Below, in pieces: positions 10,239 through 22,141 of a stretch of 64,000 bases of DNA. The number at the start of each line of letters is the position of its first letter. The stretch's first letter is position 1. A program made the translations under genes and the position numbers. The notes under the pieces were generated by a model that was not told the DNA's origin, did not search any database, and saw only the letters and a list, made by a program, of their open reading frames with translations. The DNA comes from Oikopleura dioica (Eukaryota > Chordata > Appendicularia > Copelata > Oikopleuridae): NCBI GenBank assembly GCA_907165135.1, contig OU015567.1, forward strand, positions 253,001 through 317,000. Direction: 5' to 3'.

Positions 10239-11930
10239 ATAATAGGGCACAAATAAAGTACCCTGGTACCGGTCTCCTGACGCTAGTCGAATTCCTGCTC
10301 GGGTTTTTATACTTGGGTCTATGCGTGTACGACTAAATAGACAATACACTGCGACTACAAGATTCAAGACTCAAAACAGCTCTACTAAGGCGTAGACCTG
10401 AGTTCGCAAGTACCCGTGAGAGTACTTGTTACCACTGATTGCTCAGCGGCCGTTGTGGTTGCTGCTGCTGGTGTTGTTGCTGCTGCTGTTGTTGCTTCTG
10501 CTGTTGTTTTGCTGGTTTCTTCTGCTGGATAAAAAGACAAGTGTTTTTTGTTTGGTTCGTTAGAATAATTTATTGAGGCGAAAGTCGCCCTTATATACTC
10601 AGAAAGGGATAATAAGAATGTTCGAGAACTTTCGTGGAACAGTAATAGAATAATCCTGTAGCTTCTTAGAACAGTAATAGAACAATCATGTAGCTTCTTA
10701 GAACAGTAATAGAACAATCAAGTATCTTCTCCAATATGATGTTATAATTCGTCAGCGTGAGTCATTGTCGCTAGAAGGTTCCAGGAGTATCTTCGGATGA
10801 TGTCATTCAAGCGTCAGAAGTGAGTCATGGACTCATACATTGAGTCAATACATTGTAATGCGTGAACATATGTATTTGTGCTCACCATAGGTGGCGCTAG
10901 TGTGTCACCACTAGAGGTCACTAGAGAGCCATTCCTGAGTGTCCACTAGGTGGCGCTAGAGAGCTGACACTAGGTGGGGCGCGAGAGCCAACACTAGATG
11001 GGGCGCGAGAGCACACGCTAGGTGGCGCTGTTACAAGTGAGCATTAGCTCAGCTATTCTCTTACAAGGTATATGAGTCGATGCGCACTTATAGTAATGAT
11101 CTTGAGGTGAACCGGAAGTGAACCGGAAGTGACCGGAAGTGAACGGAAGTGACCGGAAGTGAACCGGAAGTGACCGGAAGTAACCAGAAATGATCACATG
11201 CGTTTGCTAAGGGCAAGAGCGACTCTTGCCTAACATCTTCACTCAATTAGCGCCCTCCGGCGACCAAGCATAGGGAAAATCATATAAGCTGAGCTTTCTG
11301 CACTCAAACACTATTGTAAGGGATATTCTCCCTTACATGAGAGTCGAGAATATTTTTCGATTAGAAATTTTTTATCAGCGTTAAAATTGAGACTCTTTCC
11401 TTTATGTCAAAAGTGAGTTTTCGCGTTTCGTTAAAATCCAGCTCGAAAGAAGAAATATGGAATAGTGACTCATTGAAAGACGAAAAAGGAAATCGGGCAG
11501 AATCGCCATTGGATAGGGTGGAGACAAACTACTTGCTTTTCGGGCTTCGTTTAGCGCTGTTAGTAACGACTACAAACAGATTATGCTCGGTTGCTCAAGA
11601 GCCTCGCCTGATTGCGGAAAAGCGGTTTGATTTTCGACAGCGTTTTTTGCGAAGTACGGAAAGACATCTTTGTGGAATTCGAAATACGGGTTGCTAGTCA
11701 CTAGCATTTTGTTTTCAGCACTTTGTTGTCGGAAATTGAGCTCAATGCCGCATTGACAATGCGGTCTTTTAGAGGATCAACTTATATCTAGTCAAGTAAA
11801 ACAATGGTGAAGATCCTCTCCGAAGTCGAAATAAATTTCAAAAGTAGTGTCGAAAACAATATTCTGGAGATAAATACGATCGTTGTTTATGAAGCCATTG
11901 ATGAAATACTCACACTCGTCGTTGTTGGTT
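10239..11930 (-). repeat. Terminal direct repeat, copy 1 (3' LTR-like)
   Basis: It aligns base for base with 15079-16774. I found one substitution (near 10990) and four single-base homopolymer length differences. It holds a CAG/CTG-rich tract at 10440-10530, GTGGCGCTAG-type motifs at 10890-11030, tandem CCGGAAGTGA units at 11105-11185 and a TGTAAGGGA...TCCCTTACA hairpin near 11312. The right-hand 130 bp (11804-11930) duplicate an open exon of the gene at 16.6 kb. Confidence 0.8.
10591..10597 (-). promoter_or_regulatory. TATA box in repeat copy 1
   Basis: TATATAA on the minus strand, about 350 bp before the downstream end of the repeat. Its position matches an LTR core promoter. Confidence 0.45.
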
Positions 11931-13484
11931 AGTTTTCAGCAGTACTATTGAGTCTTTTTTTTTGTCTGGTCAGAACTCGACTATCTTTTTTCTTAGTCAT
12001 TTCTTATATTTATCTTCATCTTCCTCATTTTCTTTCTTTTCGATTTTTTTTGCCTTTTTTCTTTCTTCTTCATTTACAATCTTCTTCTCTTGTTTAATTC
12101 TTTCATCTTTTGAATTCTTTTCTTCTTTCTTCTAACTCCATACTTTTCATAAGTTTTATTTTCTTTTTATTGCTCACTCCATACATTTCTTTCAAATTTC
12201 TTCTTCTTTCTTCTTATTCAATTTATTTTTTGTTTTTCTTCTTTTTTTCTCAATTATCTTCTCTCTTCTTATTACGATCCTGTCTTTCTTCTTACTCTGA
12301 TTTTTTTTTCTTGATACTCTTTTCGTCTCTTTTATCTTCTTCTTTTTTTCAATTTATCTTTTCCATAAATCTTGCTTCTTTTCCTCAGCCAAAAATCCAG
12401 ATTTGGTGCACCGTTGGATAGATGACCGATTTCATAGCGTTGTCTCAGTCTGATTCTTCATCTCAAACTCATCGCGGTGGAAATGCGATTTTTATTGTAA
12501 GGGAGAAACTTTCGGCTCAAGCATGGCCAGTGCGTGAGGGTCGAATTCTCCCTTGTTGAGCTTGCTTCTCAAAATGAGACATAGATTTTACAATTGCTAT
12601 ATAAGAAGCTCGCATGCGATATAAAATCACTTTTCATGTATCTTTATCTGTCATGTCTTTAGCTCTTCTCTTACATTGTATCTTATTCAATCTTCTTATT
12701 AATTTCAATTATTGTTTATGTCTTCCATAAAGTCTTGCAAGTTATCGATCGATATTTTCTATTTTTTGTTTTCTTAAATTCAACATTCATTTTCATTTTT
12801 CTTCTTCTCTGTTTCAAATGCTTATCTCTCATTCATTGTCTTATTTTTAATTAAATTCTCTTTTTATTCAACTTTTTAACCAAAATTTAAATATCATTTT
12901 GTTCAACCACTTTTTTAATATAAAAGATAATTCCTTTATGTGTTTTTCGATGCTTCTGAGCGTCGCAGAAATTTCTTCTCTTGTGTAAATTCGTCCTCGC
13001 TTCCAAGATTCAAGTTCGTTTGAAGAACTTAGTTAACAACTAACAATGACATTTCCTTTTTTCATCTTTAGAAAGTCGATCTATCAATCAAATGATTACC
13101 GACCGGCATTTGTGGTCGTGGTCATCAAACCACATACAGTTTTTCTGAAAGACAAAAGTCGTTTTATTCTTATCTCTCAGTTCGCTTGATTTGTGGACAA
13201 ACAAAGTTTTTATTTTTATCTTATTAAATTCGTCCTCACAGGCGAAATTCAAAAAGGAAACCATATGATTATTTTATCCTTAACATTTGTTCTGCGTTTA
13301 ATAACCGAGCATGAAAATTTGCAAAAATAGTTTTGCAATCCTGTCTATTGATTCAATTCAACATTGCGCCATATCCAATATACAAATTTATTATCTATAG
13401 GGCACACAAAATAATTGAGACAGGCATAGAAATACATTTTTAAACAGTAAGGTTTAAAAATTCTTCGTAAAAGGGGATTCCAAT
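11931..13484. other. Pyrimidine-rich internal region of the retroelement
   Basis: On the plus strand 11950-12400 is almost entirely C and T with TTCTT motifs; on the minus strand it is a long purine tract that could include the polypurine primer. A TGTAAGGGAGAAAC motif near 12497 echoes the hairpin in the repeats. The pol gene expected here is absent. Confidence 0.5.
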
Positions 13485-14713
13485 TTATTCATTCTCTCTT
13501 GGGCATTGTGCTCGTTTGTGACCTCGTCGTCCACAAGACCAACAAGTTATTCCTGATTCGTAACCATCCTTGTTGTCTTCGTCACTTTCCGATTGCTGTC
13601 GTTCACGAGTTCGATATGGACACTGGTAAAGTTTGTGGCCTGCTTCACCACAATTGTAGCACAGGCCAATGTCGGCCTTTCTTGCTCGCTCTTTCAATTT
13701 TCGACAATCTTTCTGGAGATGACCGTATTTACCGCAATAGTTGCAGTCGGTTGTATCACAGTAATTTGCCTTATGGCCTTTTTTGTTACATCTGTAACAA
13801 ATAGCGTTTGATTTTTCAAGCTCCCACGCAAATCGGTTCTTGAGTTTTTGGCAGTCAATTGTTCGATGACCGTTCATTTCGCAATAAATACATTCGTAGT
13901 CTTCTTCTTCTCCTTCTTCTTCATTCTCTTTCGTTCGATCCGTGTTTACATTTGAGAGTTCATTCTTATCATCCTTTTCGTCTTCGTCTTCGTAATCTCC
14001 TCGTCATCATATTCGTCTTGACTGGAATAGGTACTGTGATAATCTTCGGGTATATCGGACTCATTAGATGAAATTTCATCGGAAGATTGATCAGTCTCAT
14101 CTCCCAAAGCATTAACTTCCTTTTCTCGCTCGCCTTGCTTTTCGTAAAGCTCAGCGCATTTATCAACAATATCCATATTGTCTGATTTTTCCTTCCTGTA
14201 TTCCAAAAGGAATTCGGAATTCTGGATCTTTTTCGGAAGTTTCTTAAGAAATTCTTTCATGGTGATCTTTTCAACCATGCTATCGCACTCATCACCGATG
14301 GTCTGTTTGACAAGTTGATTCACTCGATAGTAGAAATTTCTAAGATTCAAATGCTCTTCTGGGTCATATTTAAGTTTATCAAGCAAATTCTCGTAAACGA
14401 AAGGATTCTTTCGACATGCTCGATTGAATATGACCAAAAAGTCCTTGATTGAAATTTTTGCTTTGTCTAATTGTGCAAGTTCGAGAATAACTGTTTCTTG
14501 GATCGGGTCCGGTAATTGACTACACATCTGACCAATCTTTGCAGATTCGTCAGTCAGACCGTTCAATCCGAGAAGAAAGTCGCATTTGTTTACCCATGCT
14601 TCACAGTTATCATTCTCCTTAAATTTTGGTAATTTTAACTTGCTTGACATAAGCGAATTAATTTCCGAATTTTCAGAGTAGCCAATATCACCGTTGAAAT
14701 CAGACTGACTCAT
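13485..14713 (-). CDS. gag: Gag-like capsid/nucleocapsid protein, frameshifted
   Basis: Structural protein that would package element RNA. The frame starts at ATG 14713 (MSQSDFNGD). It runs through a helical capsid-like region with retrotransposon-gag character (about residues 25-190) into an acidic linker, stopping at 13946. A second frame, offset by one base, covers the same acidic region and continues with five CCHC zinc knuckles (CIYCEMNGHRTIDC, CYRCNKKGHKANYC, CNYCGKYGHLQKDC, CYNCGEAGHKLYQC, CWSCGRRGHKRAQC), ending at 13485. The overlap lies near 14000 in a GAAGACGAAGACGAAAAGG tract. A programmed -1 shift, a mutation or a sequencing indel would all explain it. Five knuckles is more than the one or two usual in gag. 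Confidence 0.75.
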
Positions 14714-15066
14714 TGTAATTTCTTCTTCTCAAATTTATCTGATTAAAATGCTAAATGCTACTGCTTATGCAAATGCAAATGCGTTAACTAAACCCTATCC
14801 GGGTATTACTGGGGAATGTGGACGTTGCCACGGGAAATCGTCTATACGCTAGACTGCGTTCGGGTAGTTTTTCGTCTATACGCCGTAGACGGATCTTTTT
14901 ATTCCCCGCTAGGTATAAAATACCCTTAAGCCGAGAACCGAATCAAAAAGATTCTTACTGAGTCCGATATAGATCAGGGCAGACCTTGACGTAGCCACTC
15001 CAGGATGGCGACTACGCAAGTATCGTGTTAGCTACCGTGTCTGATCTATTCTCGTGGAATCGATAA

Positions 15067-15078
15067 CTTCAGTCACCA
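15067..15078 (-). other. Putative primer-binding site
   Basis: TGGTGACTGAAG on the minus strand directly adjoins the end of the 5' repeat. A TGG-initial sequence complementary to a tRNA 3' end is expected here in LTR elements. The tRNA species is not identified. Confidence 0.5.
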
Positions 15079-16774
15079 ATAATAGGGCACAAATAAAGTA
15101 CCCTGGTACCGGTCTCCTGACGCTAGTCGAATTCCTGCTCGGGTTTTTTATACTTGGGTCTATGCGTGTACGACTAAATAGACAATACACTGCGACTACA
15201 AGATTCAAGACTCAAAACAGCTCTACTAAGGCGTAGACCTGAGTTCGCAAGTACCCGTGAGAGTACTTGTTACCACTGATTGCTCAGCGGCCGTTGTGGT
15301 TGCTGCTGCTGGTGTTGTTGCTGCTGCTGTTGTTGCTTCTGCTGTTGTTTTGCTGGTTTCTTCTGCTGGATAAAAAGACAAGTGTTTTTTGTTTGGTTCG
15401 TTAGAATAATTTATTGAGGCGAAAGTCGCCCTTATATACTCAGAAAGGGATAATAAGAATGTTCGAGAACTTTCGTGGAACAGTAATAGAATAATCCTGT
15501 AGCTTCTTAGAACAGTAATAGAACAATCATGTAGCTTCTTAGAACAGTAATAGAACAATCAAGTATCTTCTCCAATATGATGTTATAATTCGTCAGCGTG
15601 AGTCATTGTCGCTAGAAGGTTCCAGGAGTATCTTCGGATGATGTCATTCAAGCGTCAGAAGTGAGTCATGGACTCATACATTGAGTCAATACATTGTAAT
15701 GCGTGAACATATGTATTTGTGCTCACCATAGGTGGCGCTAGTGTGTCACCACTAGAGGTCACTAGAGAGCCATTCCTGAGTGTCCACTAGGTGGCGCTAG
15801 AGAGCTGACACTAGGTGGGGCGCGAGAGCCAGCACTAGATGGGGCGCGAGAGCACACGCTAGGTGGCGCTGTTACAAGTGAGCATTAGCTCAGCTATTCT
15901 CTTACAAGGTATATGAGTCGATGCGCACTTATAGTAATGATCTTGAGGTGAACCGGAAGTGAACCGGAAGTGACCGGAAGTGAACGGAAGTGACCGGAAG
16001 TGAACCGGAAGTGACCGGAAGTAACCAGAAATGATCACATGCGTTTGCTAAGGGCAAGAGCGACTCTTGCCTAACATCTTCACTCAATTAGCGCCCTCCG
16101 GCGACCAAGCATAGGGAAAATCATATAAGCTGAGCTTTCTGCACTCAAACACTATTGTAAGGGATATTCTCCCTTACATGAGAGTCGAGAATATTTTTCG
16201 ATTAGAAATTTTTTTATCAGCGTTAAAATTGAGACTCTTTCCTTTATGTCAAAAGTGAGTTTTCGCGTTTCGTTAAAATCCAGCTCGAAAGAAGAAATAT
16301 GGAATAGTGACTCATTGAAAGACGAAAAAGGGAAATCGGGCAGAATCGCCATTGGATAGGGTGGAGACAAACTACTTGCTTTTCGGGCTTCGTTTAGCGC
16401 TGTTAGTAACGACTACAAACAGATTATGCTCGGTTGCTCAAGAGCCTCGCCTGATTGCGGAAAAGCGGTTTGATTTTCGACAGCGTTTTTTGCGAAGTAC
16501 GGAAAGACATCTTTGTGGAATTCGAAATACGGGTTGCTAGTCACTAGCATTTTGTTTTCAGCACTTTGTTGTCGGAAATTGAGCTCAATGCCGCATTGAC
16601 AATGCGGTCTTTTTAGAGGATCAACTTATATCTAGTCAAGTAAAACAATGGTGAAGATCCTCTCCGAAGTCGAAATAAATTTCAAAAGTAGTGTCGAAAA
16701 CAATATTCTGGAGATAAATACGATCGTTGTTTATGAAGCCATTGATGAAATACTCACACTCGTCGTTGTTGGTT
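15079..16774 (-). repeat. Terminal direct repeat, copy 2 (5' LTR-like)
   Basis: Four bases longer than copy 1, all in homopolymer runs. It drives toward gag on the minus strand with TATATAA at 15432-15438. Its right end is continuous with an open exon (16636-16965) that also extends beyond the repeat, so the border falls inside apparently coding sequence. Confidence 0.8.
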
Positions 16775-17780
16775 CCAAAGGCATTTGAATAGGCGTAATC
16801 TTTCGGAGCGTACAAACCAGAGAAACAAAGCGATTCTTGCTCGTACTTGACCAAGGAGCCGATCCATTCATTGCCAAGCGTCAGAAATTTTCCCTCTTTT
16901 TCGAGTAAAAGTGAGTATTGCGTGTTTGAGAGGGCAATGCTTCGAGTGACGAGGATCAGCATCAATTGACCAAGGTCGATCTCTTAGGATTCACAGAAAA
17001 AGCAGAAAGGGCAAGTGAAAAATATCTTCTGAATCCGTTCCAGAGGAATCACGTGCACTGGATCAAAGTCGCGAAACATAGCTGGAACCGTGATCTCGTC
17101 TTTTTTCCAGCCCTTTTCCAACTGCTCCGTTGCTCGGATCGAGTTAAGAGCGACTGTTTTCGAAATGGTGATCCAGTTTGTGCCGAGTCTCAAGCTCATC
17201 AAAATAAATTTACCGCCAAAGCTGATTGAAGATGTTCAAGCGTTGACGTGGTTGCTCGCGATGTAGCCTTAAATGTCAAGGAACAAGGAAAATTTAAGGG
17301 CTGATTCTCACCTTGGGCTTCCTCGAGTCTGTTAAGGTTATAATCCGGCGCGTAGTAGTAACACTTGTCTGGACGGTCGTTCGGGGAGCTTTTATTGGTC
17401 AAAAATTTATAATAATCTTTTAAGTGTTAATCTGATTTTCGACCGTTTTCAAATAACAACGACTGGGAAGATCTTACGATCTCTGTCTTTCAGGCGAATC
17501 TCAATGTGGTGAGTTCCGATCGACGATCCAAAGTGGAAAATGAAGCGGCCTCTTTAAAACAAAAATTATATTCGCCTTGGCGACATAATTTTATGCCAAA
17601 CAAAAGCGTTGGCTGTTGTCGCGATCCAAACATTGATCTTTTAAGAATATATAAATGCGTACAAATCTTTGCGTCGATTTGGAACGTAAATCGGAGCATC
17701 GCCATTTTCTTTCATTTTCATCAAGTTTCCAAAGGCATCGACCAAGTAATGCTCACCGTTGAGAAAAGTAGTACCGGTCG
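16636..17780 (-). pseudogene. Unrecognised minus-strand gene, disrupted exons
   Basis: A run of coding-like minus-strand segments: TTFLNGEHYLVDAFGN (about 17640-17775), HFGSSIGTHHIEIRLKDRD (17465-17560), DRPDKCYYYAPDYNLNRLEEAQ (about 17310-17395), FGGKFILMSLRLGTNWITIS to PLERIQK (17030-17230), and SNTQYSLLLEKEG to FGEDLHHCFT (16636-16950). The frame continues from segment three to four across a 44-nt intron but meets a TGA. Between the last two the same frame meets a TAA that an AT-AG or longer GT-AG intron could remove. Composition and codon pattern look genuine. The last exon crosses into the 1.69-kb repeat. It may be decaying or need unusual splicing. Family not recognised. Confidence 0.4.
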
Positions 17781-17799
17781 ACTTTTTTTGGTTTGAAGG

Positions 17800-18600
17800 A
17801 TTTTTACCGGGAGACTTTTGAATGTTAAGGGATCCTCTCCTATTTTTTCAAGTGTTTGATTAGGGTCATATTTGATATTTTCGGATTCCTCATGTTCTAA
17901 AAATCATTTTGATGTATCATATGACCCCTTGACGAGCATCTTACCTCAAAATATAACTTATATTATATAAGCCTTCAAAAATTTCGAAAATGCATGTAAA
18001 TTTGACTTTGCGTAAAAATCGGATTTTTTTCGGTTTATCAATGTCATCGAAGAAGGACATATAAGGGGTTTCTCGAAAGCTTAGATCGCACTTAAAAAGA
18101 ATATTATAACCGCACTTGAAATATCAGCCTTACGTTGGCGCTAGAGAGCAAAAAAATCACTCAAAGACGCCATAAATGGGTACATTTGGTTGTTCTTAAG
18201 AAAATCTTTTTATTACTTGACCAAATGAGTTCTCTGTACTAGAGATTTACGATATGGCTTCATTTTATTTGAATCTCTTTTCAGATCGTGTTTTTCTTAG
18301 CCCAAATCGGCTGAATTTCGAGTCAAAAATGGCCTAAAATGGCCTTTTTCGAAATTTTCGAACTTTGACGCTTCCTTCTTCTGTCTCTGAACTTCTCTGT
18401 ACTAGAGAATAGCGGATAGCACCTGGACTATCCGTAAAGCTATTAATAATACGTAGGTAGCTTATTATACGCCCCCATTCATGAGCCTAAGTCGGCTGAA
18501 TTTCCAGTGGAACATTGCCAAAACGGGGGATCCCTTTACACAATTTAGCTTTGATGACACTCTTTTAGATTCATCAAAACGGGTGACCCTCCCAATCCCT
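17800..18600. other. Intergenic, no gene seen
   Basis: Contains two CTGTACTAGAGA motifs (18237 and 18397) and AT-rich sequence. No coding exon or RNA gene supported. Confidence 0.45.
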
Positions 18601-18603
18601 GGA

Positions 18604-18654
18604 CACCCTCCGAATCCCTGGATTTTAGCCTGAAGTCCAGGGATTCGGAGGGTG
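18604..18654. repeat. Perfect 19-bp hairpin
   Basis: CACCCTCCGAATCCCTGGA is followed by a 13-nt loop and its exact reverse complement. A partial copy (ACCCTCCCAATCCCTGG) precedes it at 18585. It could be a small terminal-repeat remnant or a transcribed hairpin near the 3' end of gene D. Confidence 0.55.
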
Positions 18655-18777
18655 ATGTTCTAGAAACTCCCTTTAAACGATAAAAAAGCATCTTTTATCT
18701 ATCATTATTCTAAATATTTGAATAACAGTTGTTTTTATGAGATTATTTATGTAGCAAATTGGACTTAACACTTAACC

Positions 18778-19895
18778 TCAGAGGGATAAAATTGAATGAA
18801 AGCAAAACCGTTCATAAGAATACAAAAAATCTGAGGCATTTGTCCTTTTTGGTTGATTTCTTTCATAGAAATCGGCCAATAAAATCGCAAATTTTGGTTC
18901 TTCAGGTTCACTTTCTGTCAGCTCTGCGCTTCCATTTGATTGGGTAGTTGAGTTGATCCAAGACACCGTTGACGGAGTTGAAGTTGTTATTGGAGATGTT
19001 GTCGCCGGAGTTGCTGACTGGGTTGAAGAGCACATTGTTGACCATGTCGTCGAAGTTAAGTCAGTTGATGTCGACTCAGTCGAAGATGACATGTTAAAGA
19101 TGGGCACCGACGAGTTTGAAGAAGTAGCCATTAGCTCAGAAGGTATTGAACTGTTTTCGGATTTTCGGAGATCAAAAACTGGAACAAATTTTTGAGGCGA
19201 CTCCAACTTCTCGCATTCGTAATGAGGACACGGACAACCTTCGAAACAGTACTTCTGAAATGGGCAGACTTCTCCGGCGGAATCGAAACTTCTAGTCAGC
19301 CCAAAACAGATTGACTCGCAGGGCGTGATTGGGTTGGTCCTCGTTGATTTCAAAACCAGCGTGTTCGAGCAGAGATGGCGGCAGACTCTCTGGTCGTAAA
19401 AGCGTTTCTTCTGACAGCGGCGGAGATTCACTTCGTTTTCTTCCTGTGAAAAAACAAGCGGCGCCGCTTTGACATGCTCGACCATTGCTTCATTAGATGA
19501 CCGCAAAAGTCCATTGTCGAAATTTTAACGCATTTCTTGTAGTTTCGGTGACAACTCGACGTCAGAAAAGTCGTTACGCCGCGGGATTTTTCCAAAGAGG
19601 CGAAGTTTGCTTGCAAAAGTAGATATTTAAATTACTCGAGAGGTTACCTATGAGCATAACAGTGACCCAGAAAATGGTGCCAAGAGTCAAATAGCTGAAC
19701 TGCTGCGGATCGGTGGCGTTTCCGTGTTTCGCCAAGCTCATTTTGGCAGTGACCGTTTTTTTTCCATGTTTTCCTCGTCTTCTTGATATCGTTTTCTTGA
19801 GTGCGAATGCTTCGGGTTGTCAGAATTTCTTCCGGAAAAAGATAAACCTTCTTGCCCTTTTTTCTTAGGGTCCCGATGCAGTCACAGTCGAGGCA
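18778..19895 (-). CDS. Cys-rich single-pass membrane protein D
   Basis: Paralogue of the gene at the window end (63.0-64.0 kb). The order is a cytoplasmic CLDCDCIGTLRKKGKK exon (19740-19895), a transmembrane helix (YLTLGTIFWVTVMLI, 19650-19740), and a Cys-rich extracellular exon with CHRNYKKC, VCRHLC, PCESIC and CPFQKYCFEGCPCPHYEC. A Ser/Thr-rich stalk and a short C-terminus to 18778 follow. The cytoplasmic and membrane exons are out of frame by one base at a run of eight A (minus strand, about 19760), where the paralogue is in frame; this is either a real frameshift or a homopolymer error. Another frame change lies near 19445-19505 between the CHRNY and VNLRRC parts. The first exon, present in the paralogue, was not found upstream, where a MITE lies. 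Confidence 0.6.
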
Positions 19896-19952
19896 CTAAT
19901 TTCAAAATTTATTTTTAGTAAGATGATTGAGCTGACTTAAGTGCCCATTTAA

Positions 19953-20289
19953 GCCCCCCCCCGTCAACAAATTTCCTCAAAAAATCGAAAATTTCAAAAC
20001 AGCCATATTTTTGCTTCTTAGTGTGCCTAGAAGTTCAATACGTCATAAAAACTTGTTAGAACCATTTTTTGACCAGCAAAAATCTGAAATTTCAGCAAAA
20101 TTGGGACTCTTTCGTCATTTTCGTCAAAAAGTCCAATTTTCAAACGCGATTTTGAGGGTGTTAGAGTCGAGATAGACCCCCAAAAAATGAAGCCTCAAAA
20201 TCGTTTTTTGACATGTAGAATCCATTTCCTGGGTCAAAATTATGAGATTCCGAAAATATATTTTTCGAAAATTGTTGACGGTGGGGTCC
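19953..20289. mobile_element. TTAA-flanked MITE, 337 bp
   Basis: Ends GCCCCCCCCCGTCAACAA and TTGTTGACGGTGGGGTCC are inverted repeats, each abutted by TTAA. TTAA duplication is typical of piggyBac-type elements. No coding capacity. Confidence 0.65.
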
Positions 20290-20452
20290 TTAATTTTGTT
20301 TTTATAACTAACACAGTATTACCCTGATTTTAGTGTTGAAAATCGCATTTTTAATTCTTTCATTTTCTTCTTTGATAACCATAACGAGTGATCTCTGAGA
20401 GAAAAAAAGCTATTTTGCGAAAAAAGTGAAAACAAGCTCGTTTATGAAGGGT

Positions 20453-21193
20453 AGTATGGAAAAATGTTTCGGTAAAACAGCCGAAATATGGTGAGCTTAT
20501 TTTCTGATAAATATTTCGGTAACAGCCGAAACTTTTCTCACTTTTTTCCCCATTTTGAGGAAAAAAGTTTCGGTAGGCTACCGAAATCTTTTTCACTTTT
20601 GAGCTCGTTTCTTGCAAAAATATTTCGGTAGAAAGAGGCCAAATTTTTCAGCAGGAAATTATCAAATCTAAGTGCCCCTTACCTCGGGGCTCCGCCCCTT
20701 CGGGCCTAAGATGTCGGGGTCTAGTCTAGGGTTAGTTAGGCTTACCGAAGCCTATCCCCCTCGGGTGAGTTTGTTCCGTCATTTTGCCCAGTGCCCCTAA
20801 CCCTAACCTCAAATTATAGAAAGTACCTTAGGCTAAACTTAGTACTTTTATCTACAAAAAATCTTTTGGTAGAAGTAAAATGAATCTCCACAAGTTTTTC
20901 TGTTTTTGAGCGGAAAATAACTCGAGATTTTGGAGGAAACAAATTGATAAGGGATATTCATTCGATGTAATTACCAGATCAAATCAGGATGAGAATGGAA
21001 AAAGCTACCGAAACTTTATCGCTCGAAAGACAGCAAATTCTGATTTCTGTTTCGGCTCGTACCGAAATATTTTTCCAAAAAACGAGTCTTATTTGTTTAA
21101 TTCTTTCGGTTGCCTACCGAAATATTTATCACATTTTACCCTTTGCAAGTGATTTATATTTGGGTCGCTTTTACCGAAACTTTTTTCCATACT
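20453..21193. mobile_element. TTTCGGTA-rich MITE, about 740 bp
   Basis: Left end AGTATGGAAAAATGTTTCGGTA is inverted at the right as TACCGAAACTTTTTTCCATACT. Inside are many TTTCGGTA/TACCGAAA pairs and a GC-rich middle (20670-20810) with TAACCCTAACC. A piece with the same end and middle lies at 46300-46415 inside Kelch-like gene B. Confidence 0.6.
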
Positions 21194-21291
21194 AAGTTAT
21201 GAAGACTTCGGACATTGCTTGTCTGACAGCTGGACAGTTTACTCTCCGTTCGTTTTCTTTTTTTAATGTCAGAGCTTTTTCTTTGTTTTAA

Positions 21292-22141
21292 GGGTGTCCC
21301 CAACGATTTTTTTGAAACAGGATCAAGTTTGAGTTATTAATTCTACTAATCGGATAGTTTCTACATGAAAAATCTATTTGAATATTATTATTTGGACCCT
21401 TCTTTCTGCATTAATCTTGACCGATTTTGTAGATTTTGATCCGTTAATCCCCTACCGCCGCTTCAAAGAAGTTCGATTTCTGTAATCTCGGGGAACTTTG
21501 AGATCGTTTTTCTCGAAATGTACTCGTTCAAATTTCAAATTTCGAAAAGAATAATGTTGCTTAAACACTTTTCTCTGCATTAATCTTGACAGATTTTTTA
21601 AAATTATATCAAATGCATATATAAATATACAATATATATAATGATGATTTTAACAAAATTTGTACCAAATTTTAGGGCTCTAATCGCTTGATTTTTTTTC
21701 CAAATTTCAGTCTGAACATAGTTCGATCCTTCAACAAGGCTCCCATGAGCTCAGATTGTGCACCGATAAGTAGGTTAATCCCCTTTTCCGGCGCCAAAGA
21801 GCAGGTGTTTTCGAGTTTTGACGCGCTCTTACAATAAGTAAAATTCATCGGATCTTTTTGAAAATGGTATCAGCAGAAAGGAAATTTGTAAAGCTTTCAG
21901 GAGATATTTAATTTGCTACAGTTAATTGAGAATTTCAAAATAGCCATTTCCACAGTGCAAATGCATAGAAATTTCTATCGAAGGCTAATGCATTAGCGCG
22001 CTCATAGAAAAAGCCATATCTCGAGAAGTAGATAAGATATTAAAGATCTGAAAAAAGGTTCGGAATCGGAATTTCCTAAATAAAAAGAAAAATTTGAGTC
22101 ACCGAATTAGACAGTCTCGGCCTCGATCGTTGGGGACACCC
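21292..22141. mobile_element. TTAA-flanked MITE, 850 bp
   Basis: Starts GGGTGTCCCCAACGAT and ends ATCGTTGGGGACACCC, perfectly inverted, with TTAA on both sides. No transposase frame. Likely a non-autonomous piggyBac-type element. Confidence 0.75.

Larger units (their letters stand above)
10239..16774 (-). mobile_element. LTR-retrotransposon-like element with gag only
   Basis: Two direct repeats of about 1.69 kb (10239-11930 and 15079-16774) flank 3.15 kb containing a minus-strand gag. Read on the minus strand, the 5' repeat carries a TATATAA box. It is followed immediately by TGGTGACTGAAG, a fitting tRNA primer-binding site, then a leader and gag. No protease, reverse transcriptase, RNase H or integrase is visible between gag and the 3' repeat, so the element would be non-autonomous. 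The ends are not TG...CA, I see no target duplication, and the repeat includes coding-looking sequence of a neighbouring gene. Near-identity of the copies means a recent event. Confidence 0.65.

Noticed and set aside
10385-10717. 110-codon minus-strand frame in the 1.69-kb repeat, also at 15226
   Set aside because: It runs through the TATA box and the CAG-rich tract of the LTR-like repeat; low-complexity and better explained as non-coding leader.
12110-12421. Hydrophobic 103-codon plus-strand frame
   Set aside because: It lies in a pure pyrimidine tract inside the retroelement, which automatically encodes Phe, Leu and Ser.
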